From Fluviicola sp. (GTDB lineage Bacteria > Bacteroidota > Bacteroidia > Flavobacteriales_D > Crocinitomicaceae): DNA of 64,000 bases. A program made the position numbers and the translations under genes. Every line of letters starts with the position of its first letter. The first letter of the stretch is position 1. Where the stretch lies: contig NVXV01000014.1 in assembly GCA_002734085.1 (NCBI GenBank), positions 39,046-103,045 on the forward strand, given 5' to 3'. This document shows positions 10,513 to 18,482 of the stretch, piece by piece. Below the pieces are notes generated by a model. The model was not told the origin of the DNA. It did not search any database and saw nothing but the letters and a program-made list of their open reading frames with translations.

Positions 10513-10520
10513 TAAATTTG
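10513..10520 (+). promoter_or_regulatory. Bacteroidota-type -7 element before the second porP/sprF gene
   Basis: TAAATTTG matches the primary sigma factor -7 consensus TAnnTTTG of Bacteroidota and lies 31 bp before the ATG at 10552. A clear TTG at the -33 position is absent, only a TGTTT run. It indicates that the second PorP/SprF gene can be transcribed separately from the upstream operon. Confidence 0.5.
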
Positions 10521-10551
10521 AAGAAGAATACTTTTAAAACTGACTTAAATT

Positions 10552-11577
10552 ATGAAACATTTATTTGTCTTCTTAATATCTTTAATTACGTTAATGAGTG
10601 TGAGAGCGCAAGACGTCCATTTCTCTCAAATGAAATTTTCACCATTTACTGTTAATCCAGCTTTGGCAGGGTTGGAGAATGATATAAGAGCAATTGTAAA
10701 TTATCGTTCTCAATGGAATAGTGTAGCTGCGCCTTTTACAACTATTGGTGCTTCCTATGACATGCGTATTTTTGAAAGCAAGAACGGAGGATTTTTAGCT
10801 GGTGGTCTAAATTTTTATCATGATGTTGCTGGAGATATGAAAATGACTACTTCGAATGTGAATTTAAATGTTGCTTATCATTTAGCGATTAATAGTGAAA
10901 GTTCTTTTGGAGCTGCTATTCAGGTTGGTTATGCTCAAAGAGGAATAGGAACAACAGATGGGAGCTGGGAAAGTCAGTATGATGGATCCTCGTTTAACAG
11001 TAATATTGCAAGTGGAGAAAGTTTCGGGAATATGAATTTTGGTCATTTAGATGCTGGAGCAGGATTTGTTTATAATTATGACTCAAGAAGAAATAATAAT
11101 TTTTCAAGCGAAGGTTTCTCTTTAACGGCAGGAATTTCAGCTTTTCATTTAAACCAACCTGATTATTCTTTTATCGTTGGTGGAGAAGATGATTTGCAAA
11201 TGCGTATAGCTGGATTTTTACAATCTGAATTTGCCATTGGTGATACTAAATGGGAATTGATGCCTGCATTATATTATCAAAGACAAGGAGGACATCAAGA
11301 AATTTTTGGTGGTACGTATTTTAATTACAATATTCGATCAGGTTCTCAGCGTACAGGATTTGTTGAGAATTTTTCAATTGGCTATGGTGCTTTTTACAGG
11401 TTTGGAGATGCTTTTGTAAATAAAATACTAATTACTTACTCTAATTACAGTTTAGGATTCGCTTATGATGTAAATGTATCCTCTTTAACTCAAGCTACAA
11501 GAGCCAGAGGTGGCTTAGAGTTTATGCTTCGTTATGTGTTTGATAATAGTACAAGAAGTAGGGCTAGAATAAACTAA
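10552..11577 (+). CDS. PorP/SprF family type IX secretion membrane protein (second copy)
   Basis: This 341-residue product is a paralogue of the previous gene, with the same opening (QDVHFSQMKFSPFTVNPALA), conserved YRSQWNSV, the SLTAGISAFHLNQP segment and an identical design of C-terminal strands (YGAFYRFGDAFVNK, SNYSLGFAYDVN). The signal peptide ends near VRAQ. It should be an outer-membrane protein helping export or anchoring of type B T9SS cargo. Unlike its neighbour it has its own -7 promoter element and is followed by a strong hairpin terminator, so it is probably a separate transcription unit. Confidence 0.85.
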   Translation: MKHLFVFLISLITLMSVRAQDVHFSQMKFSPFTVNPALAGLENDIRAIVNYRSQWNSVAAPFTTIGASYDMRIFESKNGGFLAGGLNFYHDVAGDMKMTTSNVNLNVAYHLAINSESSFGAAIQVGYAQRGIGTTDGSWESQYDGSSFNSNIASGESFGNMNFGHLDAGAGFVYNYDSRRNNNFSSEGFSLTAGISAFHLNQPDYSFIVGGEDDLQMRIAGFLQSEFAIGDTKWELMPALYYQRQGGHQEIFGGTYFNYNIRSGSQRTGFVENFSIGYGAFYRFGDAFVNKILITYSNYSLGFAYDVNVSSLTQATRARGGLEFMLRYVFDNSTRSRARIN

Positions 11578-11578
11578 A

Positions 11579-11611
11579 AAAGTGATTGCCTCATGTTGAA
11601 ACAATCACTTT
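11579..11611. terminator. Bidirectional terminator between convergent genes
   Basis: A perfect 10-bp stem, AAAGTGATTG at 11579-11588 and CAATCACTTT at 11602-11611, with a 13-nt loop. It lies immediately after the second PorP/SprF stop and 25 bp before the end of the convergent beta-barrel gene, and has A/T-rich flanks on both sides. Confidence 0.8.
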
Positions 11612-11635
11612 ATTTATCTCGTGGATATCAATTCT

Positions 11636-12439
11636 TTAAAAATTTAAACTGATTCCTGCAGAAAACGGATAATATTCTGGACCCTTATTATTTTCGAATA
11701 ATGGAGTTAAAGCATAATTAGCAAATGCGGTAAAACTTCCCACTCCCATCCGAACACTTGCATCAACTAAAAAAGGTGAAATGTGATAGTGTCCACGATT
11801 GATGTCTTTTCGATTTTGATCATCTACGCTATATTTTTGTTTTACTCGTGAACCAATTCTATAACTCACTACAGCACCTACAGAGAAATGAAAACTTTTA
11901 TCTGGGTCCTTACCAGGCATAAACGTCAGGTAAGCTGGAACACTTATATAACTGGTGTTTAAAAAATTCTTATCGAATGTTTTAATGCTATCAGGTGCAG
12001 AAAAAATAGTTGTATCATTATAAGATAAAGTAGAAGTAGTACTCTTAAAAGCATAACGATTAAATCTAAAGCCTAATCCCGTCATAAGTCTAAAGTGTTC
12101 TGTCCCTAATTTTTGATTGAACTCAAGAATATTGAGATTAATCATAAAACTTTTTGCATAATCCAGTTCGAGATAGACGTTATTTGGGTCACTATTTATC
12201 TCAAATCCTTGAGATGTTGAATAACCATTTATTCCGAACTCAATTCCTCGCCAATGATTAACATCCCAATTGTTATCTTTCTTGACTTCAATACTATCTC
12301 CCTCACCATGAATTGTAATTATTTTTCCTTTGTAAGAAATACGAGTTGTATCTTTTGATTCCTCTTTTTCTTCTTGTCCAAATGAACTTATTGAGATCAT
12401 TAAAATGGACGCTGTTAATGCAATAAATTTTAATTTCAT
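11636..12439 (-). CDS. Outer-membrane beta-barrel protein, likely target of the adjacent ECF sigma factor
   Basis: The 267-residue protein has a signal peptide (about 1-21, ending SSFGQ), a charged segment (EEKEESKDTTRISYKG) and then alternating strands (FEINSDPNNVYLELDY, FRLMTGLGFRFNRYAF, ISVPAYLTFMPG, FTAFANYALTPLF) ending in AGISLNF, an aromatic C-terminus typical of outer-membrane barrels of the PorT-like type. Its function is unknown. Upstream, at 12461-12490, is an ECF-type promoter with the same sequence and spacing as the one before the sigma gene, so it is probably controlled by that sigma factor, perhaps in envelope stress. Confidence 0.75.
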   Translation of the reverse strand: MKLKFIALTASILMISISSFGQEEKEESKDTTRISYKGKIITIHGEGDSIEVKKDNNWDVNHWRGIEFGINGYSTSQGFEINSDPNNVYLELDYAKSFMINLNILEFNQKLGTEHFRLMTGLGFRFNRYAFKSTTSTLSYNDTTIFSAPDSIKTFDKNFLNTSYISVPAYLTFMPGKDPDKSFHFSVGAVVSYRIGSRVKQKYSVDDQNRKDINRGHYHISPFLVDASVRMGVGSFTAFANYALTPLFENNKGPEYYPFSAGISLNF

Positions 12440-12460
12440 ACTATTTGATTTTGTTTGTTT

Positions 12461-12490
12461 GCAAGACGGGTGAGTGTCTAAAATGTTACA
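12461..12490 (-). promoter_or_regulatory. ECF sigma-type promoter upstream of the beta-barrel gene
   Basis: On the minus strand TGTAACA (12490-12484, continuing ATTTT) is followed after 15 nt by CGTCTTGC (12468-12461). AAC-type -35 and CGTC-type -10 elements are characteristic of ECF sigma factors. The same two blocks with identical 15-nt spacing occur upstream of the sigma gene itself at 14113-14142. Confidence 0.75.
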
Positions 12491-12568
12491 GGTGAAAATA
12501 TATTATTTTGTTTTTTATGAAATTTCGCTTGAAATATGCTGAAAATCTGACTTTTATAAACAGGGAAA

Positions 12569-13630
12569 TTACTTTTTGTTTATACGCTCTATTTTGAAAC
12601 TACCAAGCTGAAAAATAGTAGAAGTTGATTGCTCTGTTTTCGTTTGCGCAATTACTTCTTGTCCTGTTAGTGATTTACTTCCTTTATTTATTAGTGATAA
12701 AATATTTGGTCGTCCGTTATCTGATAAAAGTTCTTTTTCTTTTGCCTTCTCCCCTAGGAATGCTAAAAGAGATGGTGGTGTTTTCATTTTTTTATTAGAC
12801 TGCGTTTTTAATTCTTTATTCTCATCTTCTTTATTATTCAAACTAGCTATAACTTGATTCAACTCAGGATTCTTTTTGAGAATAGCATTTTCTCTTCTTT
12901 CAGAAATGTTGTTAAAATGATTCTTTCTATTGTTGTCATCAGATTTTGTTGAATCGCCAACTTTATTCTTATCAAATTCACTTTCAGTTTTATTGTTAAC
13001 CACAAAGCTCATATTACTGTTTTGTTCTTCAGTATTTTTATTTACTAAAAAGTTAGAAACATCGAAAGTGCCTTCTTTTTGAATGACTGGTCTTAAGTCT
13101 GGTCGATTATTTTCAAATGTATATTTTGGACTGATGTTAATAGTGTTTTGTAATAAGGCATTTAAGATAAGCCCAATTATAAGAATGGCAGCAATTCTTG
13201 GAGACCAATAAAATAATCCTTTTGATTTATCACTATTTGCTATCGAGTGAAGTGATTCTTTCTCTTTGAAAATCGCAACTGATGGCTTTAATGAAAGCTT
13301 AGAGAATTGATTAAACTCTAAATTAAACTCAGGGTTTTTAGAAATAAAATCAGTTACCTTATTTTGACCTGAAGTATCTAAATCTCCCTCATGATAAGCA
13401 ATAAAGAAGTGTTTTCTATTGGCTGGAGTAATAGAGTCAAAAGTTAATAGTTCTTTATCGATATGTTCTGTAATTTCATCTTCTAGAATTGGAAAATCGT
13501 CAATCAGGTCAGTGTCAAGATCAGGGTTTGATGCTAGGAAAGAGTTTAATTCATATAGCAATTCATCAGAAAGATTTCCCTCTGACAAATCGAGTAAATA
13601 AGCCTCGTAGTTACTTCTATTAATTCTCAT
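12569..13630 (-). CDS. Membrane-anchored anti-sigma-factor-like protein
   Basis: The 353-residue protein starts with a cytoplasmic region rich in Asp/Glu (LDLSEGNLSDELLYELNSF, residues 12-30), the usual opening of Bacteroidota anti-sigma proteins, has a single transmembrane helix at about 143-165 (SPRIAAILIIGLILNALL) and a long Asn/Lys/Glu-rich periplasmic tail of low complexity. Its start overlaps the stop of the sigma factor gene by four bases (ATGA), so the two are translationally coupled. Known sigma/anti-sigma pairs are arranged this way: the N-terminal domain binds the sigma factor at the membrane until a signal releases it. No classical zinc-binding anti-sigma motif is visible. Confidence 0.7.
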   Translation of the reverse strand: MRINRSNYEAYLLDLSEGNLSDELLYELNSFLASNPDLDTDLIDDFPILEDEITEHIDKELLTFDSITPANRKHFFIAYHEGDLDTSGQNKVTDFISKNPEFNLEFNQFSKLSLKPSVAIFKEKESLHSIANSDKSKGLFYWSPRIAAILIIGLILNALLQNTINISPKYTFENNRPDLRPVIQKEGTFDVSNFLVNKNTEEQNSNMSFVVNNKTESEFDKNKVGDSTKSDDNNRKNHFNNISERRENAILKKNPELNQVIASLNNKEDENKELKTQSNKKMKTPPSLLAFLGEKAKEKELLSDNGRPNILSLINKGSKSLTGQEVIAQTKTEQSTSTIFQLGSFKIERINKK

Positions 13631-14106
13631 ATTACAGCATCAATTTTACCAATGAACTTTTGTAAATGTTTTCTAGCTCTGTAGATATATACTTTTACTT
13701 GTGTTTCATTTATTTCTAATATATCACCAATTTCTTTGTAATTATACCCTTCATAATCCTTGAGTAAAACAGCTGAACGTTGAATCTCACTCAACTGATT
13801 TAATGCTTTGTGCAAAACCTCATTAACATCGTGATTCTGAGTTGTCGTATAAGGATCTATATGGTGGTCTTCTATTGAAATTACTTTTGACTTACGAGTA
13901 TAATCTATAAAACCATTGTATAGTGTTCTAAATAAGTACGACTTTACTTTTTCAAAATTAATTGTGTCTTTTTTAATCCAAACTTTTTCAAATGCGTCTT
14001 GAACGAAATCCCTAGAAATAGATTCGTTTTTGCATAATTTTAATGCAAATCGATACAGTCGATCACTGAATTCTTCAACGGCGATATGATACTCATTTGT
14101 GTCCAA
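13627..14106 (-). CDS. ECF (sigma-70 family) RNA polymerase sigma factor
   Basis: The 159-residue protein has region 2 (FSDRLYRFALKLCKNESISRDFVQDAFEKVW with the helix-coil DFVQDAF core-binding signature) and region 4 (ALNQLSEIQRSAVLLKDYEGYNYKEIGDILEINETQVKVYIYRARKHLQ), with little between them, as in ECF sigma factors. It is coupled to the anti-sigma gene through a 4-bp overlap. Its own promoter region carries the motif shared with the beta-barrel gene 1.2 kb downstream, indicating autoregulation. If transcription begins 7-8 nt after the -10 element, the message would start almost at the ATG, so it may be leaderless. Confidence 0.9.
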   Translation of the reverse strand: MDTNEYHIAVEEFSDRLYRFALKLCKNESISRDFVQDAFEKVWIKKDTINFEKVKSYLFRTLYNGFIDYTRKSKVISIEDHHIDPYTTTQNHDVNEVLHKALNQLSEIQRSAVLLKDYEGYNYKEIGDILEINETQVKVYIYRARKHLQKFIGKIDAVI

Positions 14107-14112
14107 GTCTGT

Positions 14113-14142
14113 GCAAGACGAATAACTTTTAAAAATGTTACA
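14113..14142 (-). promoter_or_regulatory. ECF sigma-type promoter of the sigma/anti-sigma operon
   Basis: TGTAACA (14142-14136, continuing ATTTTT) and CGTCTTGC (14120-14113) are separated by 15 nt, matching the promoter at 12461-12490 in both blocks and in spacing. The -10 hexamer ends only 8 nt before the annotated ATG at 14106. Confidence 0.75.
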
Positions 14143-14321
14143 GCTAAATCTAATTTATTTTTAAAAAAGGGGATAATATATTTTAAATATACACTTCTTT
14201 CGTGAAGTATTCATTGGTAATACAATAAACCAAGAGATAAACTATCACAAACATTTTTATGCAATTCATTCTTCAATTATATTAAATTCGTAGTTTAAAT
14301 GTAAGAGTTTATCCAATAAAA

Positions 14322-15515
14322 ATGCCAGATATTAAAGTATTTCTTAATAATAATTTAGGTTACAAATTACTTGCCTTTTCATCAAAGAATTCTAAAAAGT
14401 TCATTGAAGGAGAGGATTTTGATAATCTAGATCAATTCTTAGAGACAAACAAGGAGGCTTATGTTTTTGGCTTTTTAACATATGACTTGAAAAATAAGAT
14501 TGAAAATCTTGAATCAAGGAGTAAAAGCCGCATTGATTTTCCAGGGTTTTGTTTTTTTGTACCTGAAATTCTTGTAAAAATCGAAGAAGATAATTCTTAT
14601 AGTTATATTGTTGGAAATGAATCTCGTGTTAACAACAAAATAGTTCAGGATTTTTTACGAAATAGACTTAATGATCAACCGAACGCTGTGGAATTGAATG
14701 AGGCATTCAGTAAGGAGGATTATATTGCTAATATTGAGGCATTAAAAAGGCACATTCAAGAAGGAGATATTTATGAGATAACTTTTTGCCAGGAGTTTTA
14801 TAATGAGAATGCAAAAATAAATCCTGTATCTACTTATTTTAAATTGAATGCAAAAACGGACGCACCATTTTCATGTTATCTACAGCTGGGGGAGAAGCAT
14901 TTAATTTCTGGAAGTCCAGAACGATTTATTAAGAAAAAGGATGATAAAATTACATCCCAGCCAATAAAAGGAACTGCGAGAAGAAGTAATGATCCAATTG
15001 AAGATGAAAAAATTAAGACAGAACTCTTTAAAAGTAAAAAAGAACGTTCTGAAAATGTTATGATTGTCGATCTCGTTAGAAATGATTTGTCAAGAATAGC
15101 AGCAAAGAATAGCGTTACCGTAGAAGAGTTGTTCGGTGTATATACATTTAATACTGTTCATCAATTGATTTCTACTGTTTCTGCCAATCTAAAAAAGGAA
15201 GTTTCATTTTCAGGTGTCATTCGAGCTATGTTTCCCATGGGTAGTATGACTGGCGCACCGAAAATAAAGGCCATGGAGCTGATAGAAAAGTATGAGACTT
15301 TCAAAAGGGGACTATTTTCTGGAAGTGTGGGTTATATAAAACCGAATGGAGACTTTGATTTTAATGTGGTTATTCGTAGTATTTTGTTTGATGAAGCTAC
15401 CGGGCAGTTAACTTGCCCTGTTGGGGGAGCCATCACAATTCAATCTGATCCTGTAAAAGAATATGAAGAATGTCTGATAAAAGTTCAAGCACTAAAAGAT
15501 GTTTTAAATGAGTAG
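14322..15515 (+). CDS. pabB: Aminodeoxychorismate synthase component I (PabB)
   Basis: PabB aminates chorismate to 4-amino-4-deoxychorismate in folate synthesis, using ammonia from a PabA glutaminase. The 397-residue protein contains the chorismate-binding core: EGDIYEITFCQEF, SQPIKGTARRS with Lys216 (TrpE has Ala at this place; the Lys marks PabB), RSENVMIVDLVRNDLSRIA, FNTVHQLISTVSANL, and FPMGSMTGAPKIKAMELI. The N-terminal part is short, as is common in Bacteroidota. No pabA or pabC is adjacent. It overlaps tilS by 8 bp, suggesting cotranscription. Confidence 0.9.
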   Translation: MPDIKVFLNNNLGYKLLAFSSKNSKKFIEGEDFDNLDQFLETNKEAYVFGFLTYDLKNKIENLESRSKSRIDFPGFCFFVPEILVKIEEDNSYSYIVGNESRVNNKIVQDFLRNRLNDQPNAVELNEAFSKEDYIANIEALKRHIQEGDIYEITFCQEFYNENAKINPVSTYFKLNAKTDAPFSCYLQLGEKHLISGSPERFIKKKDDKITSQPIKGTARRSNDPIEDEKIKTELFKSKKERSENVMIVDLVRNDLSRIAAKNSVTVEELFGVYTFNTVHQLISTVSANLKKEVSFSGVIRAMFPMGSMTGAPKIKAMELIEKYETFKRGLFSGSVGYIKPNGDFDFNVVIRSILFDEATGQLTCPVGGAITIQSDPVKEYEECLIKVQALKDVLNE

Positions 15516-16725
15516 TTCGCGAAATCATATTGATTATTGGATTGCTTGTAGTGGAGGAGCCGATTCTGTTGTTCTTGTTCGTTTGTTTAAGGAGCTAGGT
15601 AAAAGTTTTGGAATTTTACACTGTAACTTTAAGTTAAGAGGAAATGATTCAGATGAAGATGAAAATTTTGTTAGGAATTTAGCTGCTGAAATTAAGGTCC
15701 CTTTAAAAGTTAAAAATTTTGATGTCCAAAAATATATCAAAATGAATGGTGGTAATACACAGTTGGCTGCTCGCAATTTGCGTTATGAATGGTTTGATGA
15801 AATAAAATCAAAATTAGAAGCAAATATTGTTTTAGGCCACCACAAGGATGACCAAATTGAAACTTTTTTTCTTCAGTTGAGAAGAGGTGGTAAATTAAAA
15901 GGATTGTCGGGTATGCCTAAAAACAGGGCGAATTATTTACGTCCTTTGCTTGATTACACAAAAGGTGAGATTTATAATTTGGCCAAAATTAATTCGTGGT
16001 TTTGGAGGGAAGATGTCTCAAATAAAAAGTCAGATTATTTGAGGAATTTGTATCGGAATGAACTGATTCCTGCTTTTGAAGATGTTGAATCGATTAAAAA
16101 TCAAGCTATTGATCTAATTGAGGGTTTTCAATCTTTATTGCTTTTAACAGAACAGTATTTAACCGACCAATATGATTTTTCAAAAGAGTTGAAGGTTAGT
16201 TTTGCTAAATGGGATCTCATGCCATACTGGATGAAGCATATTTTGCTTTCTAAATCGGAATTATTTCCAATTTCTGTTAAGGAGGTTGAAAGGCTAAGAA
16301 CTTCAGAAAAGGGAAAGTCTTTAAAAACCCAATCAAAAGCAATTTGGAATGAAGGAGATGGCTTTTTAATAGTTAATAGCAGTGATAAAACTCTAGATTT
16401 TAACTGTGAAATAGATTTGATTCGCGTTGAAGAAGTCATATTCGAAGAAGGGATCGTTTTTATTGATAAAGACAAGGTAAAGGGTGCATTAAGTATCCGC
16501 AAGTGGGAGAAAGGTGAGTCATTTTATCCCTTAGGTATGCTAGAGCAAAAGAAAGTTTCTAAGTTTTTAAGAGACCGCAAAGTAGATTCAAGTAAAAAAA
16601 GAAGTCATTTTGTAATTGTTGATGATTCGAATCAAATTGTTGGAGTCCTAAAAATGTGTCCTGATAATCGTTTTAAAATAGATGAGGACTCGTCATGGGC
16701 TTATAGGGTTAAATATTTATCTTAA
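15508..16725 (+). CDS. tilS: tRNA(Ile)-lysidine synthase (TilS)
   Basis: TilS modifies the wobble cytidine of the AUA-reading tRNA-Ile to lysidine using ATP and lysine. The 405-residue protein has the PP-loop SGGADS (residues 15-20), ILHCNFKLRG, VLGHHKDDQIETFFLQLRRG, and GLSGM, all diagnostic, followed by the substrate-binding C-terminal region (IRKWEKGESFYPLGM, KKVSKFLRDRKV). The ATG lies within the end of pabB (8-bp overlap). It is an essential housekeeping gene. Confidence 0.92.
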   Translation: MSSSRNHIDYWIACSGGADSVVLVRLFKELGKSFGILHCNFKLRGNDSDEDENFVRNLAAEIKVPLKVKNFDVQKYIKMNGGNTQLAARNLRYEWFDEIKSKLEANIVLGHHKDDQIETFFLQLRRGGKLKGLSGMPKNRANYLRPLLDYTKGEIYNLAKINSWFWREDVSNKKSDYLRNLYRNELIPAFEDVESIKNQAIDLIEGFQSLLLLTEQYLTDQYDFSKELKVSFAKWDLMPYWMKHILLSKSELFPISVKEVERLRTSEKGKSLKTQSKAIWNEGDGFLIVNSSDKTLDFNCEIDLIRVEEVIFEEGIVFIDKDKVKGALSIRKWEKGESFYPLGMLEQKKVSKFLRDRKVDSSKKRSHFVIVDDSNQIVGVLKMCPDNRFKIDEDSSWAYRVKYLS

Positions 16726-16773
16726 GAAATAACTAATTAATTGTTAAAAATTTCATCTTTATCGAATATGTCT

Positions 16774-16781
16774 TATATTTG
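16774..16781 (+). promoter_or_regulatory. Bacteroidota-type -7 element of the lipoprotein gene
   Basis: TATATTTG matches the TAnnTTTG consensus and ends 19 bp before the ATG at 16801. A convincing TTG is not present at the expected -33 position. Confidence 0.55.
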
Positions 16782-16800
16782 TCAAAAAAATATTTAAATT

Positions 16801-17217
16801 ATGAAAACAATTAAAATTTTATCATTAGCTCTATTGGCTATGACCTTTGTATTAGGTTCTTGTAGTAAGTATGAAGAAGGTCCAGCATTTTCTTTAAGAA
16901 CTAAAAAAGCGCGATTAGCAGGTGAGTGGAAAGCAGACAAGTACATTGACTCAAACGGAAATGAAGAAAATGCAAACGATGATGGTACTATTGAATTTAC
17001 TAAAGATAATACATTTATCGTTAAGTCTGGAAACTTCTCAACAACTGGTACTTGGGAGTTTACTAAAGATAAAGAGTATGTAGAAACTGAGTTTACATAT
17101 ACATCAGGTGGCGTTACTGTAACAGAAACAAATGAATCTAAAATACTTAGACTCAAAAATGATGAGTTATGGTTAGAAGATGAAGATGGTGATCAAACTC
17201 ATTATGTCCCAGCATAG
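16801..17217 (+). CDS. Small lipocalin-like lipoprotein
   Basis: The 138-residue product begins with a lipoprotein signal peptide ending in a lipobox (VLGSC, Cys21). The mature part has LAGEWKADKYIDSNG, then short strands (GTIEFTKDNTFIVKSG, TGTWEFTKDKEYVE, ESKILRLKNDELWLED), the usual pattern of small Bacteroidota lipocalin-like proteins. Its function is unknown. It has its own promoter and terminator and stands alone between tilS and the sugar operon. Confidence 0.75.
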   Translation: MKTIKILSLALLAMTFVLGSCSKYEEGPAFSLRTKKARLAGEWKADKYIDSNGNEENANDDGTIEFTKDNTFIVKSGNFSTTGTWEFTKDKEYVETEFTYTSGGVTVTETNESKILRLKNDELWLEDEDGDQTHYVPA

Positions 17218-17242
17218 TAATAGATTATCTTAATTTTATTAT

Positions 17243-17272
17243 AAAGAGTGCTTTTAGGGCACTCTTTTTTTT
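17243..17272 (+). terminator. Rho-independent terminator after the lipoprotein gene
   Basis: AAAGAGTGC (17243-17251) pairs with GCACTCTTT (17259-17267) around a 7-nt loop and is followed by an uninterrupted T run to 17272. Confidence 0.9.
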
Positions 17273-17303
17273 GTACATATCCTTTCTGTTTCCACTACTT
17301 TCT

Positions 17304-17311
17304 TATCTTTG
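17304..17311 (+). promoter_or_regulatory. Bacteroidota-type -7 element of the nucleotide-sugar operon
   Basis: TATCTTTG matches TAnnTTTG and lies 37 bp before the first ATG of the operon (17349). The -33 element is weak. Confidence 0.5.
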
Positions 17312-17348
17312 TTTGTTATTTACATAGATAATTTAGAACTAATATAAT

Positions 17349-18482
17349 ATGAAGAAAATCCAAATGGTTGACCTTATTTCTCAATACGAGAAAATCAAAC
17401 CAGAGGTAAAGACTGCTATCGATGATATACTTGATAATGCACAGTTTATTAATGGCCCAGATGTTAAGTCATTCCAATCAGAATTAGAAGCCTATCTTGG
17501 TGTTAAGCATGTGATACCTTGTGCAAATGGTACTGATGCGTTGCAGATTTCAATGATGGCCTTAGGGTTGAAGCCTGGAGATGAGGTGATAACTCCTTCT
17601 TATACATATATAGCAACTACGGAAGTTATAGGGCTTTTAAGGCTTAAACCAGTATTTGTAGATTGTGAAAAAGACACTTTCAATATTTCTCCCGAAGCAA
17701 TAGAGAAAGCAATTACTCCAAATACGAAAGCAATTGTTCCAGTTCATCTTTATGGTCAGTCTTGTGATATGGAAGCAATAATGGAAATTGCTAAAAAACA
17801 TAGTTTATATGTAATAGAAGATAACGCACAAGCGATTGGTTCTGATTATACTTTTTCTAACGGAGAAACTGTAAAAACGGGAGGAATTGGAGATATAGGC
17901 TGTACAAGCTTTTTTCCATCAAAAAACCTAGGTTGTTATGGTGATGGTGGTGCTATTTGCACCAATAATGATGAACTGGCTGTTAAGCTTCAAATGGTGG
18001 CGAATCATGGTCAAAGCAAAAGATATTATCATGATATGGTTGGATGTAATTCTAGGTTAGATACGATACAAGCAGCTGTTCTAAGGATAAAGCTTCGAAA
18101 GTTAAATGATTATATTGATTCAAGAAGAAAAGCAGCTGATTTTTATGATGCGAGTTTTGGAAAATTAGCTCATATTCATACGCCTCATAGAGCTGACAAT
18201 ACGAAACATGTATTTCATCAATACACATTGCAATTAGACGATGTTATTAATAGAGATGGGTTAGTGGAGTACTTAGCCTCAAAAAATATTCCTGCAATGA
18301 TATATTATCCCGTCCCAGCTCATAGACAAAAAATGTTTGCCGAGTTAGATACTGAATGCGGCGATTTAACAAATACGGATTGGTTGACAAGTCGTGTTTT
18401 TTCGTTGCCTATGCATACTGAATTAGACGAAGAACAATTGAATTACATCTGTAATGCTGTTAAATCATATTTAGAATTATGA
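17349..18482 (+). CDS. DegT/DnrJ/EryC1-family sugar aminotransferase (WbpE-like)
   Basis: This 377-residue PLP enzyme has NGTDALQISMMALGLKPGDEV, the SYTYIATTE and EDNAQAIGS motifs, and the lysine that binds PLP in SFFPSKNLGCYGDGG (Lys192). Together with the WbpB-, WbpD- and WbpA-like genes of this operon, the best assignment is transamination of UDP-3-keto-GlcNAc-uronic acid to the 3-amino sugar, as WbpE does in Pseudomonas aeruginosa O-antigen synthesis. The stop overlaps the next start (ATGA). The exact sugar is inferred from context. Confidence 0.85.
   Translation: MKKIQMVDLISQYEKIKPEVKTAIDDILDNAQFINGPDVKSFQSELEAYLGVKHVIPCANGTDALQISMMALGLKPGDEVITPSYTYIATTEVIGLLRLKPVFVDCEKDTFNISPEAIEKAITPNTKAIVPVHLYGQSCDMEAIMEIAKKHSLYVIEDNAQAIGSDYTFSNGETVKTGGIGDIGCTSFFPSKNLGCYGDGGAICTNNDELAVKLQMVANHGQSKRYYHDMVGCNSRLDTIQAAVLRIKLRKLNDYIDSRRKAADFYDASFGKLAHIHTPHRADNTKHVFHQYTLQLDDVINRDGLVEYLASKNIPAMIYYPVPAHRQKMFAELDTECGDLTNTDWLTSRVFSLPMHTELDEEQLNYICNAVKSYLEL

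Noticed and set aside
16128..16502. A minus-strand open frame of 124 codons within tilS
   Set aside because: tilS carries clear motifs and homology-like features throughout; the antisense frame has no start context or domain.
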